A stretch of 64,000 bases of DNA from Paraphoma chrysanthemicola (Eukaryota; Ascomycota; Dothideomycetes; Pleosporales; Phaeosphaeriaceae), in NCBI GenBank assembly GCA_020744225.1, contig JAGMWG010000002.1, positions 2,294,001-2,358,000 of the forward strand, read 5' to 3'. Below the pieces are notes generated by a model. The model saw only the letters and a list, made by a program, of their open reading frames with translations, ran no database searches and had not been told where the DNA came from. Both the position numbers and the translations under genes were made by a program. Shown here one piece after another: positions 46,959-58,719 of the stretch (within the stretch, counting starts at the first letter, position 1; every line of letters begins with the position of its first letter).

Positions 46959-49726
46959 ATGGCAGGCCCACTCGCGAACTCTGCCACCCAACTGTCAGGC
47001 CCGCCGTACATGCATCCTTTCCGCCCCGCGTCCTCGATGAGCGCGAACAGGTTCGACGAGGGCTACTCGGAAGACACACGTAGCCAGACTGGGAGCGACA
47101 TGGTTATGCGCAGTGACTTTAGACTGGCAGACGAGGGGCCGCAGCCTGACTCTCCGCTCGCCTTGCCCGACTGGGTAATGGCTCTGAGCGAGAGCGAGCG
47201 CAGTGGTGAGTTTGTTTGGTCAGGATCATCTTGTGTTAAGCTAACATAGCCTCAGAGTTTGCGTATGCCATTCTAAGATCGCTGAGGACTTCGTCAATAG
47301 CGGGTATAGTGGAGAAGCTGAACCCGCTGTTACACCTCGACCCCGTGCTGCACCTTCCGCCCGAAATCACCTTCCAGATTCTTTCGTACCTTGGTCCCGA
47401 GACACTGCTGCGGTCATCGACACTTTCGCGGGCATGGAGAAATCGCGTCCTGGACAGCCCGCTGTGGAAGCTGTTGTTCCGGCTGGAAGGCTGGAACAGC
47501 AACTTTCCACAAGTGCGTGCATATGAGGACGCGGAGAGGCAGAAGCGCATTGAATCAAAAGAGAAGGAGCGCAAGACACGGCCTAGAGCAGCCGAAGACA
47601 TGGACTACGAGAAGCCCTCAAGTAAGAAGCGCGTGCGAGAACGACAATTGTTTGGAGATGGCCCTTCCTCTTCCGATCACACCATACATGATAAACTGGA
47701 ACCACTATCGATTGGCGGGACTGGAAACGCAACCTCGTCCTGGAGTGAGCAGCACGGCACAGTCGAAGCTGACGATAGCCCTTCACTCAAAGCAGAAGAC
47801 AAGATGGAAGGGCTATCTTTTGACAGCGCCTCGCCAGTGCTGTCTCCAACAGAATCCCAGCGCGAGCGAAGACTGGTTGCTCCGAACGGCAATGTCTCCT
47901 CAACTGCAGATGGTCTTAGCATCCCAGTGCGGCCATCACTTCTACTGCCTGGCTTGGAGCCCAAGATCAACTGGCAGTATTTGTACAAGCAAAAGCGACG
48001 GCTTGAGGATAACTGGAATGCTGGTCGTTTCACCAATTTCCAGTTACCACACCCCAGCCATCCCGATGAGGCGCACACAGAGTGTGTGTACACGATCCAG
48101 TATTCTGGCAAATACCTGGTCAGCGGGAGCAGAGATCGAAGTATCAGAGTCTGGAACCTCGACACCCAGCGCCTAATACACAAACCTCTTCTCGGCCACA
48201 CAGCGTCCGTCCTTTGCCTCCAATTTGACGAGCGACCCGAGCAGGACGTTATCATTTCTGGCGGCTCTGACTGCAGGGTCATTCTCTGGCAATTTTCGAC
48301 CGGCAGAATGCTCAAAGAAATCGAGAAGGCACACTCTGAATCCGTCCTCAACCTGCGCTTTGACGACCGCTACCTCGTTACGTGCTCAAAGGACAAATCG
48401 ATCAAGGTATGGAATCGAAAGCAAATGTGGCCTACCGATGACACGTATCCGTCTTCGACGCAGAAGTCGGGGGCAAAATTTCCTTCCTATATCATCAATA
48501 TGCAAGACCAAGTGGAAACACAACACTTGCATTTCAAGCCGCTTCTTCCGTACAGCCTCATTATGACCCTCGAGGGTCATGGCGCCGCGGTGAATGCCAT
48601 TCAAATCTTGGAAGGACAGATCGTGTCTGCTTCGGGCGATCGCAGCGTCAAAGTTTGGAACGTGCGAACGGGTGCCTGCATACGAACCTTCTCTGGCCAC
48701 AGCAAAGGCATCGCATGTGTTCAGTTCGACGGACGAAGGATAGTCAGTGGAAGTTCAGACGAGACTGTTCGCATATTTGACCGAGCTACGGGTGCTGAAG
48801 TGGCCTGTTTGCAGGGTCATTCCAACCTTGTCCGCACTGTGCAGGCTCAATTCGGTGACCTGCCTGGAAACGAAGAGGAGCTCGAAGCTGAGGCACGTGC
48901 GGTAGATCGCGACTTCTTCGAGGCCCAGAATAGAGGGCTCCTGACACAGAATCTCACCCGGGATCAGCGGCGAGCCCGTAACGCTGGCTCGAGAGATCCG
49001 AAGGCCATTTTCGCCTACGGCGCGAAGCTGCCACCAGGCGGAGGCGGCAGCAAATGGGCCCGCATCGTTTCAGGGTCCTACGACGAGACGGTCATCATCT
49101 GGAAGAGGGGACCAGATGGAGCTTGGGAGAAGTCCCAGACACTGCTGCAGCACGAAGCTGTGCGTAACGCCGGCGGTCGACCGAGAAGGCCAGTTGTCCC
49201 GGTCCAGCCAAATGCAAACCAAGCAAATCAGCAAGCCAACCAAAACAATCAACCACAAGGCCAAGGCGCAGCGCAAAACAACTTCCAAGCACTTGCGCAA
49301 CAAGCTCAGGCACAAGCTCAAGCAGCGCAGACTCTGGCTCAACAGGCACAAGCGTTGCATGCAGCTTCCCAGGCCGTACAAGGGAACAATACGACCGCTG
49401 CCAATAACACAACGGTGGCAGCGACCACTGCTCCTGCAGCTCCAGCTGCGACCAATGCAGTTCAAGCAGGAGGACCTCCCCAGCAAGGGGCAGCACCGAA
49501 TGCAGCGCCACATCATCATCACCATGGCCATCACCACCACCACCACCCTCACCCCCTCGCAGGTCCTCTTAACACACAGGGTACTAACTCGCGAGTGTTC
49601 AAGCTTCAATTCGATGCGCGGAGAATTATATGCTGTAGCCAGGATCCCACAATCGTCGGTTGGGATTTTGCCCAGAACGATAAGGACATTATCCTGGCGA
49701 GCCAATTCTTTAGCGACTCATTCTGA
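46959..49726 (+). CDS. F-box/WD40 protein with seven WD repeats and a low-complexity insertion
   Basis: Two exons: 46959-47205 and 47256-49726 (50-nt intron); 905 aa. The F-box is at about 111-158 (LHLPPEITFQILSYLGPETLLRSSTLSRAWRN). Seven WD40 blades lie between about 357 and 890: LVSGSRDRSIRVWNL, IISGGSDCRVILWQF, LVTCSKDKSIKVWN, IVSASGDRSVKVWNV, IVSGSSDETVRIFD, RIVSGSYDETVIIWK and ICCSQDPTIVGWDF. A 140-residue insertion rich in Gln, Asn, Ala and His (HHHHHGHHHHHH) separates blades 6 and 7, and another loop of about 60 residues sits inside blade 6. The plan is that of SCF substrate receptors such as Cdc4, Met30 and Pof1/Pof11; which one is not decided here. Nuclear or cytosolic ubiquitin-ligase subunit. 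Confidence 0.93.
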
Positions 49727-51572
49727 GCAGATCCGGAGTCGGGCGAATGTGCTAACTCGGCTGCATGACAAAGGGAGCATCGCCTCTGTAATCGACGTGT
49801 CTTGAAAGGAGACTTTGTTATCATTGCACACTTTTGTACTCTATGAGGCCACGACGTGCACGATCGTGAGCAAGGAGACGGCGTAGGATACACGCATAGG
49901 CATTTTGGAACTCAGCGGCATTCTGGGATTTGGTCGTTGGGGTCAGGCGCCTATATTTGAACAAATGATCATCGATTTCAATCTACACTGATGCGTTCCA
50001 ACCGACTTGTTTTCTCGACTTCTGTCAATCTCAATTCCCTAGCTCACCTTGTACTCAGATGCGCTGTCGTTGCAATAAGTTCGGTAGTGCTGACGGTCCA
50101 CTTCCCGGCATGGGTATGGGGCGGAAACCACGGCAAGTACGACATCAATAACCTCAGACTTTACTGCCGGAACATGCCCATGCTCTTCACCCTCGTCTGC
50201 CCCCAAAAAGGGTTCTTTTGCTGTCGGACCCCCAGTAGAAGCTGTAATACTCGTTCAGTACGCACAGGTCAGGCGCAACTGCAAGTCCGGCTCCCCAGTC
50301 TGAGCATTGGGACCTGTGTTGCGAGAGATAAGCACAGCGACGGCGCATTCCAGGGCAAGAGGCAGGGGCTGATTAGTCGAGCAAAAGGCGACCAGCGAAT
50401 CGCATTTTCAAGGCGCAGCGGCCAGGCCGAGTATGCGATGCGGTATACCTGCTAGATTAGTCCTCAGGCTGAAATTCCATGTTCAGCAATGCGAGCGAGG
50501 CAACCCGGTACGCGGTGTCCACGCAACTACAGTCAGACGAAATCCAGTCAGAGGGACTGCAGTCAGCTCGCAAAAAAGAGCCCTCCTAGGCAGGCGTAGG
50601 TCCCACAATATGTACAGCATGTCGAGGTCGGTAGTCGGAAGAGGTGCAATCCGGATTCGAGTCGCCGGATCGCCGACCCACGCAGGCCAAGATCGATGCA
50701 GCGTCCGCAACCTCCCGGATTGCGCAAGCAGGAAGAAATGTCAGCACGAAAACAAGGGGGAACCGGAAACATATGAAGGCAGCGCCGAGACGATAGGGCT
50801 GAAAAGTCGCCGCGTGGTGAACCGGCTGCCGGAAACAGGGCGCATCCGCGGCTATCTAGGAACGGCAAGGCGCACCGATGGGACTGCTTCCATGGTGCAA
50901 CCGTGTTTGGCTGGCGGGGCTCCACAAAACAGATGAAGCCCCTAAGAAATGCGGTTTTCGTCCGAACGAAAATCTTGAGGGTCTGGAAATTGATGGCATA
51001 GGCAATGTACGATGACGACCGTGGATGCTTCAATGAATACCGATGGCGGCGTCAACACCAGAATGGCAATCTCACGAGATCACGAGAGCCGAAGAGCACC
51101 CGCGGCTCCTCGCCCACCTCAAGCGCCTCATGTCTCGAGCACCATCAATGGACAGATGCGCAGTCTGCACCGTTTACGCACACATCCCCATGCTTTGGTT
51201 GCTGGAGGCGCACGGCGCAACCGCACCAACAGCATGGGTCCTGCACATGTCATTCAGACTCATTGCCGGTCCGTCTGAGGAAATCATCGGACGACACGGC
51301 GAACGCACTTAGCGCCATCTGATTGGCTCGAATTCAGTCTCGTCGCGTTCGGTATCGTATGCACCGTATCCGGGCCCTCTTAACCTTGCCGCTTCAAGCT
51401 ACAAGCGTAGGCGCAAGCGAGGTCCACGCCCGGACAGCAGCCCATCCGCACCCGTCGCAACGCAAGCCAAGCCGCATTTCCGCCGCTGCTGGACGAAAGT
51501 TGCTCCCTGAGGCGACCTGGGCGTGCCTCATTAGTGCCCTTCTGGAACTTGTTATCGCACCAGCTCCCCTTG
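49727..51572. other. Intergenic upstream of the ABC transporter
   Basis: About 1.85 kb. Plus-strand frames at 50433-50936 and 51012-51278 lack domains or splice partners. A TCCGCGG sequence near 50845 resembles pleiotropic-drug-response elements but is incomplete and far from the gene. No repeats or RNA genes seen. Confidence 0.45.
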
Positions 51573-51579
51573 TTTATAA
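51573..51579 (+). promoter_or_regulatory. TATA-like element of the ABC transporter gene
   Basis: TTTATAA about 150 bases before the ATG at 51728. It is followed by C/T-rich sequence ending in TTTTCATCAG, which could be a leader intron acceptor. Position and sequence only. Confidence 0.3.
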
Positions 51580-51727
51580 CTCTGGACCCTACACATTCCA
51601 GTCTCCTTGCCCTCCACATTCCAGTCCCTTACATAACCCGCGTTTAATACCTCCTCTTATTTTTGCTTTTCTTTTCATCAGTGTGCTGGACGACGAAGAC
51701 GATCGCCGACATCGTTGTTCGCCTAGC

Positions 51728-54700
51728 ATGAGCTTAGTCGGCAACTTCAACTCCAATTACGACCGGGAGGCCTACACTGGTGGAGTTCCAACCGCAGAGA
51801 TGGCAAACCGCCGCCCCTCACAATCACATTTTAATGAGCAGGAGCGTGAAGCTTCAGACTCGGATGCATCAACAATAGCCGCGAACATGGACGGTTCACC
51901 ACAAAGTCGCAGGCATCACGCAGAACACAAGGACTCCTACCAGACAGCACAACAGGGGCTCGAAGAGGAAGAGGCTGCAGAGATGGAAAGAAGAAACTCG
52001 GCTGTACATGCACTTGCGAGACGACTTACAACACAAAGCCATGCCGCTGCAGCAGCTCAGAATCCATTCAATGCTGAGCCAAATGGTCCCTTGGATCCCA
52101 ACGGCGAAAACTTCAACGCTCGTGCCTGGACCAAGGCCATGCGGAACTTGCAGCTTCAGGATGAAAACGCTGGTCCTACTCGGACTACCGGTATCTCATT
52201 CCGCGGCCTCAACGTTCACGGCTTTGGTGCCGATACCGACTACCAGAAGAGCGTGGGCAACGTCTGGTTAGAAGGCCCTGGGCTCTTCAAAAAGCTGCGG
52301 GGTAACAAGGGTCGCAAGATCAACATTTTGCAAAACCTTGACGGCCTTGTTGAGGCTGGCGAGATGCTTGTCGTCCTAGGACCTCCTGGCTCTGGTTGCT
52401 CAACCTTCTTGAAAACCATCACCGGAGAAACGCACGGCTTCTTCGTCGACGAGAATTCGCATCTCAACTACCAAGGCGTCAGCCCCGAGCTAATGAACAA
52501 GAACTACCGTGGTGAGGCCATCTACACAGCCGAAGTCGACGTCCACTTTCCTGCTATGACGGTCGGCGAGACGCTCTACTTTGCTGCTCAGGCGCGTCGT
52601 CCACGCAACATTCCCGGGGGTGTCAGTGTGCAGCAGTACGCTGAGCATCAGCGCGATGTTATCATGGCATTGTAAGTTGTGCAACGTCTGCATTCAGTTC
52701 TAGTGCTAATAGGCTATTCAGGTACGGCATTTCCCATACTATTAACACACGCGTTGGGAACGACTTCCTTCGTGGTGTTTCCGGAGGAGAGCGAAAACGT
52801 GTCACTATTGCCGAGGCCTCGCTCAGCCGCGCTCCTCTGCAGGCATGGGACAACTCTACCCGTGGTCTCGATTCCGCCAACGCCATCGAGTTCTGTAAGA
52901 CACTCCGCATGGAGACCGAGATCAGCGGTACCACTGCTTGCGTTGCCATCTACCAGGCCCCTCAAGCAGCGTACGACCTCTTCGACAAAGCCCTTGTGCT
53001 CTATGAGGGCCGCCAGATCTACTTTGGCAAGACCACTGAAGCCAGGGACTACTTCATCAACATGGGTTTTGAGTGCCCTGCCCGCCAGACCGACGCCGAT
53101 TTCCTCACGTCTATGACCAGTGCCCTTGAGCGCATCGTCCGTCCTGGTTTCGAAGATCGCGTCCCACGTACGCCTGACGAATTTGCCCAGCGATGGAAGG
53201 ACTCGCCCGAGCGCGCTGCCTTGATGGCTCAGATCGAGACCTATGAGCAGAAATACCCCCTTGGTGGTGAAGAAGCTCAGAAGTTCGCCGAGTCCCGCAA
53301 GGCTCAGCAGGCACGCGGCCAGCGCGAGAGGTCGCCCTACACCCTCTCGTACACCCAGCAGGTCAAGCTTTGCCTCTGGCGAGGCTTTGTGCGCTTGAAG
53401 GCCGACCCAAGCATCACCCTCACGCAACTGATTGCTAACTCCATCATGGCTCTTATCATCTCTTCTGTTTTCTACAATCTAGCTCCTACTACGCAGAGCT
53501 TCTATCTTCGCTCGGCTTTGCTCTTCTTTGCTATTCTCATGAACGCCTTCGGATCCGCTCTCGAGATTCTCACGCTTTACGCTCAACGTCCGATCGTCGA
53601 AAAGCATTCCCGCTACGCTCTTTACCACCCGTCCGCCGAAGCATTCGCCAGTATGTTGACGGACATGCCATACAAGATTTGTAACGCGATCACGTTCAAT
53701 CTGGTACTGTACTTCATGACCAACCTTCGACGCGAACCTGGGAACTTCTTCTTCTTCCTGCTTATCTCGTTCACCCTCACATTGGTCATGTCCATGTTCT
53801 TCCGCTCCATCGCCGCTCTGTCCCGCTCCCTTGTCCAGGCATTGGCACCTGCTGCCATCCTCATCTTGGGTCTTGTCATGTACACCGGTTTCACTATTCC
53901 CCCCAACTACATGCTTGGATGGTCCAAGTGGATCCGCTACATCAACCCGGTCAGCTACGGCTTCGAATCGCTCATGATCAACGAATTCCACAACAGGGAT
54001 TTCGAATGCAACCAGTTCATCCCCTTCGGCCCAGGTTATGAGGACATCGGTGGTGTGAACCGCGCTTGCTCGGCTGTAGGCTCTATCCCAGGACAGCCCT
54101 TTGTCAGTGGCGACCGCTACATCAACACCGCTTTCGAGTACGAGGCCAAGAACAAGTGGCGCAACTTCGGCATCCTCTGGGCCTTCCTCATCGCCCTCAT
54201 GGGCGTCTACCTGCTCGGTACCGAGTACATTACCGCAAAGAAATCCAAGGGTGAAGTCCTCGTCTACCGTCGTGGCCACAAAGTCCCCAAGAGCCCGTCT
54301 ACCGACGATCTTGAGGGCGCACCCGCTGGTCGCACTGTCTCCACTCAATACGACAACTCCGATGAGATTGCCATTATCGAACGCCAGACTGCCATCTTCC
54401 AGTGGCAGGACGTTTGCTACGACATCAAGATCAAGGGAGAGGATCGCCGTATTCTCGATCACGTCGACGGCTGGGTCAAGCCGGGTACTTTGACAGCCCT
54501 CATGGGTGTCTCGGGTGCTGGCAAGACAACTCTTCTGGATTGCTTGGCGACTCGTACAACTATGGGTGTCATTACTGGCGAGATGCTGGTTGACGGCAAG
54601 CCCCGCGACGACTCGTTTCAGCGCAAGACCGGTTATGCTCAACAACAGGATCTCCACTTGTCTACTTCTACCGTCCGCGAGGCGTTGACATTCTCCGCCC

Positions 54701-56541
54701 TCCTCCGCCAGCCTGCCCACGTTTCCCGTGAAGAAAAGATCACATATGTCGACGAGGTTATCAAGCTCTTGGATATGACCGAGTACGCTGACGCTGTTGT
54801 TGGTGTGCCTGGGGAAGGTCTCAACGTCGAGCAGCGCAAGCGTCTCACTATTGGTGTCGAACTTGCAGCCAAGCCAGCTCTGCTCCTTTTCTTGGACGAA
54901 CCCACCTCCGGTCTCGATTCGCAAACCTCTTGGGCCATTCTCGATCTCCTAGATAAGCTGAAGAAGAACGGCCAGGCAATTCTCTGCACTATCCATCAGC
55001 CTTCTGCCATGTTGTTCCAACGCTTCGACCGTCTCCTCTTCCTCGCCCGGGGTGGCCGCACCGTCTACTACGGTGATGTCGGTGAGAACTCGAAGATCCT
55101 CGTTGACTACTTCGTCCGCAACGGCGGGCCGCCATGCCCGCCTGCTGCCAACCCGGCTGAGTGGATGTTGGAGGTCATTGGAGCTGCCCCTGGTTCGCAC
55201 ACCGACATCGATTGGCATCAGACATGGCGCGACTCCCGTGAGTACCGTGAAGTCAAACGTCACCTCGCTGAGCTCAAGTCCGAGCGCAGTCAGCAAGAGG
55301 CTCTTCAACGCACTCTTTCCGCCCAGAAGCGTGAGGACAAGGCCGCATACCGCGAATTTGCCGCTCCCTTCTGGCAGCAGCTGCGCGAGACCACCCTGCG
55401 TGTTTTCCAGCAATACTGGCGCAGCCCGTCGTACATCTACTCCAAGACCCTTCTGTGCACGTCCTCGGCCCTGTTTATTGGATTTTCGCTTTACATGATG
55501 CCCAACACGCAACAAGGTCTCCAGAACCAAATGTTTGGAATCTTCATGTTGCTGACTATCTTCGGCCAGCTCGTCCAGCAAATCATGCCTCACTTTGTCA
55601 CCCAGCGTGCTCTTTACGAGGTCCGTGAACGACCAAGTAAGACATACTCCTGGAAGGCCTTTATGATCTCCAACATCGCTGTCGAATTGCCCTGGAACTC
55701 CCTCATGGCGGTCCTCATCTTCTTCTGCTGGTACTACCCCATCGGTCTATACCGCAACGCCGAGCCTACCGATGCTGTCAACCTCCGTGGCTTCCAGCTC
55801 TTCCTCTTCGTCTGGATGTTCCTCATCTTCACCTCCACCTTCACACACATGGTCATTGCCGGTATTGACAGCGCCGAAACTGGCGGCAACATTGCCAATC
55901 TCATGTTCTCCCTCTGCCTCATCTTCTGCGGTGTCCTCGCCCAACCGTCCGACTTCCCTGGCTTCTGGATCTTCATGTACCGCGTTTCGCCCTTTACATA
56001 TCTCGTCAGCGGCATGTTGGCCTCCGGTCTCGCCAACTCCCAGGTCACATGCGCCGATCGTGAGTACATCGTCTTCGAGCCGACAAACAGCCAGACATGC
56101 CAGCAGTACACCGCACAGTATCGCAGCGCCATGGGCGGCTACGTTGCCGACCCCAACGCCACGGCGAACTGCCAGCTCTGCACCATCGCCGACACAAACA
56201 CTTTCCTCGCTAGCATCGGGTCAGACTACAGCGAGGCATGGCGCAACTTCGGTATCCTCTGGGTCTACGTTATCTTCAACATTGTCGCTGCCCTCGCGCT
56301 CTACTGGCTCGTCCGCATGCCCAAGACCAAGAAGGAGAAGAAGGACACGAAGACTGTCGGCGCACAAAAGGGCGCTGCCGCGGCTGGACAAGAGCCCAGC
56401 CGCAGCGCGAGTGCAAGCCACTCGTCGGCCGTGCATGAGAAGCATGATGACGAGACTGCGCAGGAGACGAGGCGGTATGCGAGCATCACGGGGGATGTGA
56501 CGACGCCGCGCCAGGAGAGAGATGCAAGTGAGAAGGTGTAG
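51728..56541 (+). CDS. PDR-type full-size ABC transporter (ABC-G)
   Basis: Two exons: 51728-52671 and 52722-56541 (50-nt intron); 1587 aa in the reverse order (NBD-TMD)2 of fungal PDR pumps. NBD1 has the typical degenerate Walker [10 protein letters not shown] (Cys for Lys), a good signature VSGGERKR and a Walker B ending in [12 protein letters not shown]2 has Walker [10 protein letters not shown], an altered signature LNVEQRKR and Walker [15 protein letters not shown]. Thus one composite ATP site is canonical and one degenerate, as in Pdr5/CDR proteins. Each NBD is followed by about six membrane helices; PDR motifs SVFYNL and [17 protein letters not shown] are visible. It exports hydrophobic compounds from the plasma membrane and often confers azole or toxin tolerance. 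Well-used pyrimidine-ending codons suggest high expression. Confidence 0.97.
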
Positions 56542-57008
56542 ATTTTCATTTTCCTTTTATGTCATCCGGAAAGGTTATGCTTTAGAGATAGATTGTTTCA
56601 ATATGCTCAAGCGCTGAGTAGCTACTGCACTATGCATCATTCCCTATAACTTTTGGCACGGCGGGTATTTCTTTTCTTTGCTTCTTTGTACCTTGTAATA
56701 AGATTAAAGTAATTTCAATGGTTGGCCAAAAATCCTGCTCCTCGACCTAAGCCCTTGCGTTGTTGAGAGCTCAATCTGCACATGGCTTTGGAATGCTGTT
56801 TTGACCATGTGACTTCCTCCGGCCGTCGTCCACGGGTCAGGTGCTCTTCCGAGCCGCGCACGTGCCTCGTCGCTCTCGTAATCGCGCTCGCAGTCGCACT
56901 CGCAGCCAAAGCGTAGTCGTGACGTAAGCGCTTCCCTGCAACATCCCACCCACACCTTCCATCTGCAGTGCACCCCTAGCAACATATCAGCTCGGCGCCA
57001 TTCCCGAA
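56542..57008. other. Intergenic, ABC transporter 3' UTR and small-gene promoter
   Basis: 467 bases. T-rich sequence with TTGTAATAAGATTAAAG near 56695 is a likely polyadenylation region of the transporter gene. The rest should be the promoter of the 62-aa gene. Nothing else recognised. Confidence 0.45.
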
Positions 57009-57197
57009 ATGCCTCCTAAAATTGATCCCAAGACCGGCAACCGCATGTCCACACTTCTGCGCTACACCTCGCGCATCAACATCTTGTTCCTGGCGGGGTT
57101 TGCGGGCGGGTATGCAATCAATGAGTACATGAAGAAAGAGGCCGGGAAGAAGAGCGTGCTATTGCGAGAACCTGAGGGCGATGGGGTGGCGAAGTGA
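57009..57197 (+). CDS. Small single-pass membrane protein, 62 aa
   Basis: Intronless frame starting MPPKIDPKTGNR and ending DGVAK. A basic, polar N-terminus (PKTGNRMSTLLRYTSR) precedes one hydrophobic helix (INILFLAGFAGGYAINEY, about 24-41) and a charged tail with lysines (MKKEAGKK). This pattern fits small mitochondrial inner-membrane or ER proteins. The Kozak-like GAAATGCC and compact protein-like composition support a real gene despite its size. Family not recognised. Confidence 0.6.
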   Translation: MPPKIDPKTGNRMSTLLRYTSRINILFLAGFAGGYAINEYMKKEAGKKSVLLREPEGDGVAK

Positions 57198-57324
57198 GAA
57201 TTGGTGGCCTGCTTGAGAGGTTGAGGACTGCTGCACGAATGAAGCTCTACCCGTAGAACAGATGTACAGCCCCCTCCAGTTGCGCTGCGCCTTTGTGGTG
57301 GGCAAGGCATCCACAATCATATCT

Positions 57325-58599
57325 ATGCCCTTCTTCAGCAACACCGCAATCTACAGACTCTCGCACAAATGTAATGGAGCCGCCCGGGTTTTTCAGCGCG
57401 CCTGGCGCTTTGCTAAGCTTCCATTTGGTGTTGATCGCTTTTTCCCTTCCCTACCACAAGGTTGGAGTGTTTCTTTCGGATTCTGGATTCGATTCTGCGT
57501 CGACGAACCATATGTGCCCCCGTCCATTCCTGTGAGTCGCCTTGAATCCTGCCAAAAGTGTTGCGCTAATCAGTAACAACAGAATGAACAAGGCTATGGT
57601 GGCCATTACCGCGAACTTGATCATTCCAAGAACGAGGTTCGTTTGATCGTCCTCGAACCAGGTCAACCCAGCAACCGAATCGTGTTTAGTGCAATTCATG
57701 TGCAGCTTTCTGAAGAGACAGACTACGAAGCCCTATCATATTGCTGGGGCAGTTCGGATGATAGCATGAGCTGCATTTGGGATGGGGTTGAATTGCGCAT
57801 TCCACCCAACCTTCACAGTGGTTTACAACAGCTCCGCTTGCCGGATCGTCCGCGACGTTTATGGGTCGATGCACTAAGTATCGACCAGTCTAATCTACAT
57901 GAAAGAAGTCACCAAGTCCAAATGATGAGCAACATCTATCGGTACGCCACGTCAGTCTTGATTTGGCTCGGAGTGGAAGATGAAGCGGGCACTGCAGTCG
58001 ATGGTATGGAAGGACTGCGGTTCTTCGTCAATCCAGGTGCTGAACCCACCAGCGCGCCGTGGTACAACGACACTCCAGAGAGAACAAGCAAAGGCATGCG
58101 ATATGTCCTTGGCGCTCAATGGTGGAAGCGAATCTGGACAGTCCAAGAAGCTGCATTGGCAAGAGATGTACAACTGTTCTGTGGTCCACATACCGTGCGA
58201 TGGAAAACGGATATTGACACGCTGCGTCGGATCAAGTTCATCATCAAATTCGCCGCAACCTCGCCGCAGTGGGAGAAGAGTATATTTCATGACGTCAACC
58301 TGAACCCTCTCATCGAGGTCATTGAGATGCAAATGCGCGAACGAGAGGAAGAGACTGGTGTCCGGTATGAGAAGGACATTCTCGATGTGCGTTACGACCT
58401 TCGTCACCGGCAGTCTGTCGATCCGCGGGACAAGTTGTTTGCCTTCTTGAGTCTCGCTGAGAGCCGGAGGATGGACTGGGGAGGTATCGTGAATTATAAC
58501 CACACGTCTGAGCGAGTACATGCCAACTTCGCACGCATCTTGCAGCAGCTGTACCCTGGCGGCGATGTACCCTTAGAGTGGGGTCAGGGCTTCCTATAG
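57325..58599 (+). CDS. HET-domain protein (heterokaryon-incompatibility type)
   Basis: Two exons joined by an intron with donor CCT|GTGAGT (about 57531) and acceptor AACAACAG (about 57582). The second exon opens NEQGYGGHYRELDHSKNEVRLIVLEPG, and the HET domain follows: YEALSYCWGSSDD, LRLPDRPRRLWVDALSIDQSNLHERSHQVQMMSNIYRYATSVLIWLG, WWKRIWTVQEAALAR and later DPRDKLFAFLSLA. Such domains trigger cell death on non-self recognition in fungi when activated. The protein stops soon after the domain (VPLEWGQGFL), shorter than most HET proteins, so it may be truncated or a minimal form. The start is uncertain: ATGs at 57262 and 57325 are both in frame. The first exon has little similarity to anything I know. 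Confidence 0.8.
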
Positions 58600-58719
58600 C
58601 GATAGGCTCGGCAGAAGAACGATTTCGGCGCCATACGCGAATGCTGCTTGGTGTCCCCAATGCATCAGTATGCTGGTAGGATGATGGAGAATTTCCTCGA
58701 CATTGCACGCCTTCCCGCC

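Noticed and set aside
50433..50936. 167-codon plus-strand frame upstream of the ABC transporter
   Set aside because: Arg/Gly/Ser-rich without domain or splice partners.
53479..54924. A 481-codon minus-strand frame
   Set aside because: It is exactly antisense to the conserved ABC transporter coding sequence; long antisense frames are common opposite pyrimidine-biased codons.
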